From positions 2,337-15,220 of the forward strand of contig PMYM01000258.1 in NCBI GenBank assembly GCA_003171235.1: a stretch of 12,884 bases of DNA, written 5' to 3'. The notes beneath the pieces were generated by a model. The model was given only the letters and a program-made list of their open reading frames with translations, was not told the DNA's origin and made no database searches. The stretch is from Phycisphaerales bacterium (GTDB lineage Bacteria > Planctomycetota > Phycisphaerae > SM23-33). The translations under genes were made by a program, and so were the position numbers. Of this stretch, positions 6,230 to 11,687 are shown piece after piece (the first letter of the stretch is position 1; each line of letters opens with the position of its first letter).

Positions 6230-7246
6230 ATGGCAAACACACGCGGCTGGGCGGCACATCAGGCAAAGCAACGGCTTGTCCCTTATGAGTTTGATCTTGG
6301 GCTCCTGGCGCCCCAGGAGGTGGAAGTCGCGGTCGAATACTGCGGCCTGTGCCACTCTGACCTGTCGGTTCTGAATAACGACTGGGGCAACTCGAAGTTC
6401 CCGTTCGTTCCCGGCCACGAGGCCATCGGCAAGGTGGTGGCCCTCGGCGAGGAGGCCAGGGGGCTGCAGGTCGGCCAGCGTGTCGGGATCGGCTGGACCG
6501 CCGATAGCTGCATGCACTGTCAACTATGCCTCTCCGGCAACCAGAACTTGTGCGCGCAGTCGCAGCCGACGATGATCGGTCACTATGGCGCCTTCGCTCA
6601 ACGGGTCCGCTCACACTGGGCCTGGGCAATCCCGGTGCCGGAGAAGCTGGACTACACCGCCGCCGGGCCGCTGCTGTGCGGCGGCATCACTGTCTTCGCG
6701 CCGTTCATGCACTATGGCGTCAAGCCGACGGACCGCGTCGGCATCGTCGGCATTGGCGGGCTGGGGCATATGGCCGTGAAGTTTGCCGCCGCCTGGGGCT
6801 GCGAGGTGACCGCGTTCACCTCAAGCACATCAAAGACCGACGAGGCCAGGGGTTTTGGCGCCCACCGTGTCATTTCAAGTAAGGACTCGGATGCGGTCAA
6901 GAAACTCGCCAGTTCTCTGGACCTGCTCCTGGTCACTGTCAACGTGCCGCTCGACTGGTCGGCGATGATCGGCACACTTGCACCCAAGGGGCGCATGCAC
7001 GTGGTTGGCGCGGTGCTGGAGCCGATCCCGATAGCGGCTTTCGATCTCATCGTCGCTCAACGGAGCGTCTCCGGCTCGCCCACCGGGGCTCCCGCCACGA
7101 TCGCGACCATGTTCGACTTTGCCGCACGTCACGGGATCGTCCCGCAGGTTGAGCACTTCCCGATGAGCAAGGTGAATGACGCGGTGGCTCGTCTGGCAGC
7201 GGGCAAGGCACGCTACCGCATCGTGCTGGACGCAGACTCTGCGTGA
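6230..7246 (+). CDS. Zinc-dependent NADP(H) alcohol dehydrogenase, CAD/YahK-type, 338 aa
   Basis: A medium-chain dehydrogenase/reductase that oxidises alcohols or, more likely in this subgroup, reduces aldehydes with NADPH in the cytoplasm. Catalytic zinc ligands are C41 (CGLCHSD), H63 and E64 (PGHE) and C150 (LLCGG). The structural zinc cysteines C94, C97, C100 and C108 are all present. The Rossmann motif GIGGLG lies at 174-179, and SSTSK after the second strand (about 198-202) favours NADP(H) over NAD(H), as in cinnamyl-alcohol-dehydrogenase-like enzymes. The ATG at 6230 follows TGGAGAA at eight bases and gives the usual MDR length; the longer frame from 6155 has no support. The protein looks intact and complete. 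A role in detoxifying aldehydes would suit the surrounding stress genes but is inference. Confidence 0.92.
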   Translation: MANTRGWAAHQAKQRLVPYEFDLGLLAPQEVEVAVEYCGLCHSDLSVLNNDWGNSKFPFVPGHEAIGKVVALGEEARGLQVGQRVGIGWTADSCMHCQLCLSGNQNLCAQSQPTMIGHYGAFAQRVRSHWAWAIPVPEKLDYTAAGPLLCGGITVFAPFMHYGVKPTDRVGIVGIGGLGHMAVKFAAAWGCEVTAFTSSTSKTDEARGFGAHRVISSKDSDAVKKLASSLDLLLVTVNVPLDWSAMIGTLAPKGRMHVVGAVLEPIPIAAFDLIVAQRSVSGSPTGAPATIATMFDFAARHGIVPQVEHFPMSKVNDAVARLAAGKARYRIVLDADSA

Positions 7247-7359
7247 CCCGATTGACTTGCTCAACCCCTTGACATCGCCCAGGTTCACCACTGCGTGCGC
7301 CCGAGAATCGAGGTGAAGGTGGCCTTCTGGAACGGTATCGTCGAGGCGCCGGGAAGCAA

Positions 7360-7605
7360 TCAGGGACAATGCACGCCGATCGCCCTGTCCACGTAGGCCA
7401 AGCATGTTTCTCGTCCCTGCACCAGGGCGCCGGTTCGAGTGTCCCACAAGGCCGGTGTTCGGGCGTTGCCGAAGAGCTTGACCATGACCTGATCCTTCTC
7501 CGGATAGCCCTCCGATGCGTTAACGGCAATGAAGTCGATGGCCAGTTCCGTCAGGCGACGTCGGACGGGCTGGGAATCCTCGCAGTCCTCGAACTGGAAA
7601 AGCAC
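7360..7605 (-). CDS. GST-N/glutaredoxin-fold miniprotein with CxxS site, 81 aa
   Basis: GTG start at 7605, weak AGG nearby. The order is beta-alpha-beta-alpha-beta-beta-alpha of a thioredoxin-like fold: LFQFEDC, EDSQPVRRRLTELA, IDFIAVNA, then QVMVKLFGNARTPALWD containing the cis-proline (TP), TGALVQG, and RETCLAYVDRAIG. The active site is C8-E-D-S11, a CxxS of the monothiol glutaredoxin or glutathione-transferase type rather than CxxC. At 81 residues it equals a bare GST N-terminal domain with no C-terminal helical part. Such proteins usually bind glutathione or reduce mixed disulfides. It stands alone, opposite to both neighbours. A TATAAT lies 130 bases upstream. The start is uncertain because the open frame extends upstream to 7680 without another good start. 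Confidence 0.6.
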   Translation of the reverse strand: MLFQFEDCEDSQPVRRRLTELAIDFIAVNASEGYPEKDQVMVKLFGNARTPALWDTRTGALVQGRETCLAYVDRAIGVHCP

Positions 7606-7740
7606 GATCCTAAGTCGTCCCTTACGCCTTCCGGCGTTCGACTCGGGTCCAACAGTCGGGTGCTGTGGTCGGTCGCATCAACCCGACCATCGGTCCGTCT
7701 GGATAGCACCGTATCGAAGATCACCTTGTTCCCGTGCCGT

Positions 7741-7746
7741 ATTATA
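7741..7746 (-). promoter_or_regulatory. Perfect TATAAT -10 box upstream of the GST-fold gene
   Basis: The minus strand holds an exact TATAAT, with a predicted start near 7734 and an untranslated leader of about 130 bases before the GTG at 7605. No -35 resembling TTGACA occurs 16-18 bases upstream, so activity would need an activator. The rest of 7606-7863 contains no gene I can support. Confidence 0.3.
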
Positions 7747-7825
7747 GGCCTGCGCCAGAGGACCACCTTGCCATGCGCCTGCTGCCCATGATGCGTCCCG
7801 AGCCGGCCGGAAGAAGTGTGCCGCC

Positions 7826-7831
7826 TATAAC
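7826..7831 (+). promoter_or_regulatory. Possible -10 box for the hemerythrin pair
   Basis: TATAAC lies 33 bases before the ATG at 7864, leaving room for a short leader and the GGAG ribosome site. No -35 match is visible at the correct distance. Confidence 0.25.
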
Positions 7832-7863
7832 GCCTTTAATGCAGCATCGATCGGAGCCGGACC

Positions 7864-8397
7864 ATGGCGCACAAAGTCACTGAGATTCTCAAACACGAGC
7901 ATGACGTGATCCTGCTGGTAGTGCGGGCGGCGCAGCGGCAGGCTGAGGCCTCGGCTGAAGGCCATGCCCCTGACTGGCGGCGGTTGGGCGAGATGCTGGA
8001 CTTCTTCTCGGCCTTTGTGGATCGATGCCACCACGCGAAGGAAGAGAAGTGCCTGTTCCCACGGCTGTGCCAGCATGGCCTGTCCTGTACGCAAGAACCC
8101 CTGTCTGCTCTGCTGGCTGAACACCAACAGGGCCGGCAGCACGTCGCGGCGATTCGCGAGGCGATCGAGGTAATCCGGCAGCACCTGCTGGAATACTCGA
8201 AGCTGCTCCAAAGCCACATTGAGAAGGAGAATAGCCAGGTCTTTCCTGTGGCTGACCAGTTGCTTTCGGCAGGCGAGGATCAGGAACTGGAGCGGATGTT
8301 CGATCGAATCGAGGAGCAGGAAATCGGCCCCGGTGTGCATGAGCGATACCATCAGGTGGCCCACGAACTGGCGGATGACGGGCACGCTGCCTCATAG
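7864..8397 (+). CDS. Hemerythrin HHE-domain protein 1, 177 aa
   Basis: A four-helix-bundle protein that binds a non-heme diiron centre for O2 or NO. The ligand set is complete: H13 (KHEHD), H57 and E61 (RCHHAKEEKCLFP), H87 (LLAEHQQG), H118 and E122 (QSHIEKENSQVFP), the standard H...HxxxE...H...HxxxE order. It also has Cys55 next to the ligand helix plus C63, C69 and C75. ATG at 7864 has GGAG seven bases upstream. The gene is soluble and cytoplasmic, with no signal or membrane segment. It is followed after 25 bases by a second hemerythrin, so the two are surely co-transcribed. Likely roles are O2/NO sensing or iron-centre repair under nitrosative stress, which is family knowledge and not visible here. 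Confidence 0.88.
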   Translation: MAHKVTEILKHEHDVILLVVRAAQRQAEASAEGHAPDWRRLGEMLDFFSAFVDRCHHAKEEKCLFPRLCQHGLSCTQEPLSALLAEHQQGRQHVAAIREAIEVIRQHLLEYSKLLQSHIEKENSQVFPVADQLLSAGEDQELERMFDRIEEQEIGPGVHERYHQVAHELADDGHAAS

Positions 8398-8422
8398 GGC
8401 GGCGAAAAGAAGAGACCAGATC

Positions 8423-8989
8423 ATGAACTCGCTTGATCCCATCGCGATGCTGGAGGCCGAGCACCGCGTCATTCTGAAGATCGTCGGAGCCATGGCGGTC
8501 TTGGCGGATGTCATGGAGGCAGGCCAAGACAAGCGCAAACCGGTGGAGAGCGTGCTGGAGTTCCTTCAGGCGTATGTGGGCCGATGCCATCACATCAAGG
8601 AGGAGCAGCATCTGTTCCCCGCATTGGCGGCCAGGGGCGTGCCGACCCAGGGATGTCCCATCGGGGCGCTCGTCCACGAACACCAGAAGCTTCATGCCCT
8701 GGTGGAGGACCTGTCGCAGGCTGCGCAGATGGCTGGGCAAGCCGACCAGGCCTCCCGAGCGGCCATTGTTCGCTGCCTGCGGGAGTTGGCGGCTATGTAT
8801 CCAGGTCACATCTGGAAAGAGGATTATCTTCTGTTCCCAATGAGCCGGAAGGTATTTCAACAAGGGGACCTTGACGCACTGGGGACGAAGTTTTGTCAGG
8901 TGGATGACCAGATTGGTCCGCAAGACCGCAGACGTTTGGAGGATCTGGCCGAGAGGCTCTACGAGGATAGCATGGCCGCCGCCAGTTGA
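8423..8989 (+). CDS. Hemerythrin HHE-domain protein 2, 188 aa
   Basis: A paralogue of the upstream gene sharing the RCHHIKEEQHLFP block. Ligands: H14 (EAEHRVI), H57 and E61, H87 (VHEHQKL), H129 and E133 (PGHIWKEDYLLFP). The third-to-fourth helix spacing is longer by about eleven residues (QAAQMAGQADQASRA insert) than in the partner, so the two sites probably differ. C-terminal helices (RRRLEDLAERLYEDSM) form an extension beyond the basic 130-residue domain. ATG at 8423 is 25 bases after the previous stop with a purine-rich AAGAAGAGA ahead of it. A heterodimer or sequential gas-handling pair is conceivable. A stem-rich sequence follows the stop directly. Confidence 0.88.
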   Translation: MNSLDPIAMLEAEHRVILKIVGAMAVLADVMEAGQDKRKPVESVLEFLQAYVGRCHHIKEEQHLFPALAARGVPTQGCPIGALVHEHQKLHALVEDLSQAAQMAGQADQASRAAIVRCLRELAAMYPGHIWKEDYLLFPMSRKVFQQGDLDALGTKFCQVDDQIGPQDRRRLEDLAERLYEDSMAAAS

Positions 8990-8990
8990 T

Positions 8991-9030
8991 CGCCCCCCGC
9001 GGGTCTGGCTCCGTGAGCCAGCCAGGGGCG
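8991..9030. terminator. GC-rich nested stem between convergent operons
   Basis: Directly after the hemerythrin stop, CGCCCC (8991-8996) pairs with GGGGCG (9025-9030) around an inner perfect hairpin CTGGCTC-CGT-GAGCCAG (9005-9021). No T-tract follows on either strand, so it is not a textbook intrinsic terminator, but its place between convergent operons suggests it ends or protects both transcripts. Confidence 0.4.
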
Positions 9031-9109
9031 CCGGCTGTCGGCCTCATCGTCCGGCGCCGTCTTCGTGTAGCCAACCAAGTCCGGCCAACCGTCGAATCGT
9101 GGATGTGGC

Positions 9110-9253
9110 AGCACGGCTTGCACGTGTGCCGGTCCATTGCCGCAACCTTGGCCTCCTCCATCCCTCCGGACAGGTCTCCGCGCACAGGCCGCAATTAATG
9201 CAGACATCAGGATCAACCCTAACTGTCGTACCGAGACCATTGCTCGTGATCAA
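9110..9253 (-). pseudogene. Frameshifted small 4Fe-4S ferredoxin remnant
   Basis: The minus strand reads TTVRVDPDVCINCGLCAETC, then PE, an exact bacterial ferredoxin cluster motif (CxxCxxC...CP), starting from TTG at 9253, whose TTGA overlaps the DUF6448 stop. After PE the frame shifts by two bases near 9163: MEEAKVAAMDRH in the next frame resembles the continuation expected in single-cluster ferredoxins (E-V-F-x-M-x-x-x-K-x). The conserved distant cysteine (normally ..CPVEAI) is not found in any frame; the sequence dissolves after about 9110. It is the last member of the NOR-like/DUF6448 operon and seems inactivated. A sequencing or assembly indel is an alternative for the frameshift but would not restore the missing C-terminus. 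Confidence 0.6.
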
Positions 9254-9879
9254 TGATCGTGGCCGATCTTTGGGGTCTCGCCGGCTTCCTCATGATGGCC
9301 GGCCTGGCCCATGACAGCGCCGTGGATGCCTTCCACGTAGTGCACGTACTCGACATAAGCCGCGACGTACTTCCGGCCGGCCTCCACGCTTTCATCGGCG
9401 CGCTTCTTGGCCTCGACGGCCTTGTCAAAACGTTCCCGGATTCCCTTCTCCACATGGGCGGTCACCTGCTTGACCAAGTCGTCAACCGAACCGGCTTCCA
9501 ATGCCTTGTCGGACTTTTCAACGATGGGTTCGACTTTCGTGCCGGCCGGCTTGACGCCGGTGTACGGTTCTCCCTCGCCGGCGCGGTGCAGGCGGACCAG
9601 CGTCTCGAAGAAATACACGTCGGCCAGTTCCCTGGCCTCAGGGCCCTTGACACGCACGGCCAGCGTCTTCTTGAACGCCGCGCGGATATCCTCTTCCTTC
9701 TCCTTGGCTACCCACTTGAGGACCGGGGTCACATCGCCCTTGTCCAGAGCCGCCTGGGCCTCCTTGACGACCGGACCTTCCATCGTATCGCAATGCGCCA
9801 GCGCCCGGCTCAAGGCCAGCAGCCCCACGCCGATGACTGCCCCGGCCACAACCAATGCCTTCACTGTCCTAGCCTGCAT
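9250..9879 (-). CDS. DUF6448 secreted protein, 209 aa
   Basis: ATG at 9879 is preceded by AAGGAG at seven bases and lies inside the end of the upstream gene (11-base overlap), so translation is coupled. Residues 1-28 are a signal peptide ending ALA-H; the mature protein begins HCDTMEGPVVKEAQAALDKG, the invariant HCDx..GPVV start of the DUF6448 family. It is mostly helical, with repeated similar blocks (EAQAALDKGDV..VLKWV and KALEAGSVDDLVKQV), the conserved GPEARELADVYFFETLVRLH, GEGEPYTGVKPAG and YVEYVHYVEGIH. The C-terminus is His-rich (GHHEEAG, IGHDH). The free N-terminal His-Cys-Asp and the histidines suggest metal or heme binding in the periplasm; the family's function is unknown. Confidence 0.88.
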   Translation of the reverse strand: MQARTVKALVVAGAVIGVGLLALSRALAHCDTMEGPVVKEAQAALDKGDVTPVLKWVAKEKEEDIRAAFKKTLAVRVKGPEARELADVYFFETLVRLHRAGEGEPYTGVKPAGTKVEPIVEKSDKALEAGSVDDLVKQVTAHVEKGIRERFDKAVEAKKRADESVEAGRKYVAAYVEYVHYVEGIHGAVMGQAGHHEEAGETPKIGHDH

Positions 9880-10573
9880 GTCGAGTCTCCTTGTCCTGGG
9901 CGGCCGGAGCCGCTGCCAGGGGCTTTCCCTTGGAATGGAGGTAGGTTCGGACCGTCGCAATCACCAGCGGCACGACACCGAACACGATGAAGATGGCGTC
10001 CGCCGGCAGCCGGGCCCACTCCAGGTCGCTCATGATGGGCGAATCCAGGAAGGCCGCGCTGCGACCGTGCCAGTAGCCGTTCTGGATCACGTCCCACAGT
10101 TGCAGCACGCCGGTGGGGAACAGGCTCAAGGCCAGCATCAGCCCCAGGCCGATATTCAGGCCCCAGAACGAGACCTTGACGTACTTCTGCGTGCGAACCC
10201 AGTTCTCCTGGCTGGACATCTGTCGCAGGACAAACACCAGCATCGCGACGGCCAGCATCCCGAAGACGCCCATCATCGCCCCGTGGGCGTGATTGGCCGT
10301 GAGGTTCGTTCCGGCCTCGTAGTGCCCCCACAGTGTGCCATTGTCCATTAGGTCATAGCGAAGGAAGACCTGCTGGCCGGCGATGATGTCCGCGCCGGTG
10401 AAAACCACCTGGCCGGCGGGGCCGACCACCTTGTCCGGGATGGGCGAGTTGATGGAGTAGGCGTTGGCGGCGATCCATCCTAGCACGATGAACTCAACGA
10501 CGACGATGCCTAAGGCGGCGTAACGCCACCTCGGCCCGGGTCCACTCGATCGAGATAATTCGCCTTCGGCCAT
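9869..10573 (-). CDS. Shortened nitric-oxide-reductase-like (qNOR/heme-copper oxidase) membrane protein, 234 aa
   Basis: Resembles the two ends of a quinol NO reductase joined together. TM1 (about 18-39) and the periplasmic stretch TGADIIAGQQVFLRYDLMDN, then GTLWGH, match the qNOR N-terminus; from residue 85 YEAGTNLTANHAHGAMMGVF matches helix X of NOR, and VSFWGLNIGLGLMLALSLFP, LQLWDVIQNGYWH and LEWARLPADAIFIVFG match its C-terminal helices. NOR-family qNOR proteins are about 750 residues; nearly 500 are missing between H84 and Y85, including the helices carrying the FeB histidines and the other heme b ligand. H95 and H97 of the NHAH motif, the heme b3/heme b ligands on helix X, remain. ATG at 10573 has GAGG eight bases upstream. 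It can hardly reduce NO alone; heme binding, sensing or a scaffold role is inference. The frame is fully intact, which argues against a simple decayed gene. Confidence 0.75.
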   Translation of the reverse strand: MAEGELSRSSGPGPRWRYAALGIVVVEFIVLGWIAANAYSINSPIPDKVVGPAGQVVFTGADIIAGQQVFLRYDLMDNGTLWGHYEAGTNLTANHAHGAMMGVFGMLAVAMLVFVLRQMSSQENWVRTQKYVKVSFWGLNIGLGLMLALSLFPTGVLQLWDVIQNGYWHGRSAAFLDSPIMSDLEWARLPADAIFIVFGVVPLVIATVRTYLHSKGKPLAAAPAAQDKETRHAG

Positions 10574-10692
10574 GCGCCGGCCTCATGTGCAAATCGACAG
10601 AGACGAAGATCGTGAGCGCAGTCAAACCGCCACCGTCAGTAGGTTCGGACGGCGCGCAGCAATTCCATGGGGTTACTTACGTCGACAAAGGA

Positions 10693-10818
10693 CTACTTCT
10701 GCTTCTTGACCGGGCTGCATGTGCATTGGTCCGAGGGCTTCTTGCAGCCGGAACATGCCTTGTCTTTGATCTCTCGACCGCACTTGGCACATGGCGAGCA
10801 TCCGCAGGTTTGACACAT
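10693..10818 (-). CDS. 41-aa Cys-rich metal-binding miniprotein
   Basis: ATG at 10818 follows AAAGGAA at seven to eight bases. The product starts MCQTCGCSPCAKCGREIKDK, then ACSGCKKPSDQCTCSPVKKQ and a final K: nine cysteines in 41 residues, arranged as CxxCxC..CxxC, CxxC and CxC, like a metallothionein or a double zinc ribbon. It is cytoplasmic, basic and has no hydrophobic segment. It precedes the NOR-like gene by 119 bases in the same direction. Binding of Zn, Cd or Cu(I) is likely from composition; storage, detoxification or a regulatory role cannot be separated here. The same kind of small CxCxPCxxCGR protein is, to my memory, common in planctomycete-like genomes. Confidence 0.75.
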   Translation of the reverse strand: MCQTCGCSPCAKCGREIKDKACSGCKKPSDQCTCSPVKKQK

Positions 10819-11023
10819 GACGCGTTCCTTTCGGGTTAGACGACTCAGTGAGAATCCTAGGCATGATTCCCGGGAAATACGAGGTCCGGCTGGTTCTCAC
10901 GGCGTCTTGTTCTGTTTCCATGCTTCGGTTGCTGAGAACCTGACCTTCGATGCCGCACTCCTCCGGCAGCGACCAGCGGTGGTGCGCGTGGACACATGGA
11001 TCGCGGGTTCCGGCGCGTTCGAG
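10819..11023. promoter_or_regulatory. Divergent intergenic region with a TTCCCGGGAA palindrome
   Basis: The 205 bases between the minus-strand Cys-rich gene and the plus-strand DUF2294 frame contain a perfect palindrome TTCCCGGGAA at 10867-10876. On the minus strand a TAGGAT follows it, with TCGTAT 17 bases away overlapping the palindrome, a weak sigma-70-like promoter about 30 bases before the Cys-rich ATG. A repressor bound to the palindrome would block it. The open plus frame here (from 10817) has no start signal and looks non-coding. Confidence 0.35.
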
Positions 11024-11521
11024 ATGCTCATAAACACACAAGGCAAGATCGAAGCCGCTATCTGCGAAGGGATTAGCCGCTTCGAACAGGAGTACACGAG
11101 GCGGGGTCCCAAGGACATCCACGCCCACCCGATTGGCGATCTTCTCGTGGTGCGCCTCCGCGGCGTCCTGGCGGCAGCCGAGCAGCAACTGGTCAAGGCT
11201 CTCCCGGCCGAAACGGGCCGGGGACTGCTCAATCAGGTGCGGACGCAGCTGATGGAAACGGCCAGGTCGACTTTGGAGGCTATGGTTCTTGCCATCACCG
11301 GAATCAAGGTGGTGAGCCTGCACCATGACATCACCACCCTGGCCGCCTACGTTGACTGCGAGGATCTCAGGGTTGCCGAACTGCACATGCAAGCGGCCGC
11401 CGACATTGGAGCCAAGGGCCTGCGCGTGGGAGCGGGTCACTACGACCCGGCCAAGGGCGGCTACAGGGAAACGCTGAAACGGGTTCGGGGGCAGTACGCT
11501 CAGGTGGCCAAACTGGCCTAG
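11024..11521 (+). CDS. DUF2294 (MpsC-like) domain fused in frame to an epimerase fragment, 165 aa
   Basis: Residues 1-105 (MLINTQGKIEAAICEGISRF, EYTRRGPKDIHAH, LVVRLRGVLAAAEQQL, ITGIKVVSLHHDITT) are a clear DUF2294 domain, the family that includes MpsC of the staphylococcal membrane-potential system. Such proteins are about 110-125 residues and end shortly after V.SLH.DI.T. Here the expected last strand is replaced at about 11336 by AAYVDCEDLRVAELHMQ, which belongs to a different protein (see the epimerase remnant). The hybrid frame then ends at a TAG. The ATG at 11024 matches the family start, but no ribosome site stands before it. Whether the hybrid is made or folded is uncertain; the DUF2294 half is nearly complete and might function. 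Confidence 0.65.
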   Translation: MLINTQGKIEAAICEGISRFEQEYTRRGPKDIHAHPIGDLLVVRLRGVLAAAEQQLVKALPAETGRGLLNQVRTQLMETARSTLEAMVLAITGIKVVSLHHDITTLAAYVDCEDLRVAELHMQAAADIGAKGLRVGAGHYDPAKGGYRETLKRVRGQYAQVAKLA

Positions 11522-11687
11522 AAGTACGGCGTGCTGGCCATGACCGAGGTTCACCCTGGCACCATGACGCCCTCCATGCACCACTGCTTAGCCGTGCTGG
11601 ACGGGCTTGACCCCCGCCACGTCGGCATCATCTGGGACGTGGCCAACGAGGTCGTCGAGGGCCTGGAAGTCTACCGCATGGCCCTGT
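11336..11687 (+). pseudogene. Internal/C-terminal remnant of a sugar-phosphate isomerase/epimerase-type TIM barrel
   Basis: In the same frame as the preceding DUF2294 domain, the sequence reads AADIGAKGLRVGAGHYDPAK and GYRETLKRVRGQYAQVAKLA, then TAG (11519-11521), then without frame change KYGVLAMTEVHPGTMTPSMH, GLDPRHVGIIWDVANEVVEG and LEVYRMAL. EVHPGT and IIWDVAN are metal-site segments of the AP-endonuclease-2 / xylose-isomerase-like family. One base (AAG or GAG to TAG) explains the stop. The N-terminal third and the final barrel strands are missing; the right edge abuts the end of the convergent GH94 gene. It is a dead fragment. Confidence 0.75.

Noticed and set aside
7270..7275. Perfect TTGACA as a plus-strand -35
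   Set aside because: No -10-like sequence 15-19 bases downstream and no plus-strand gene follows for over 500 bases.
7889..8923. 344-codon minus-strand frame over both hemerythrins
   Set aside because: Opposite strand of two genes with complete diiron ligand sets; its product is low-complexity Arg/Pro/Ala sequence.
6073..10880. Shared CCGGGAAATAC at 6073 and 10870 as a common operator
   Set aside because: Repeats of 11 bases are expected by chance many times in a window this long, and the flanks do not match.
10673..11584. 303-codon minus-strand frame across the divergent region
   Set aside because: Antisense to the DUF2294/epimerase frame and overlaps the Cys-rich gene in another frame; no recognisable domain.
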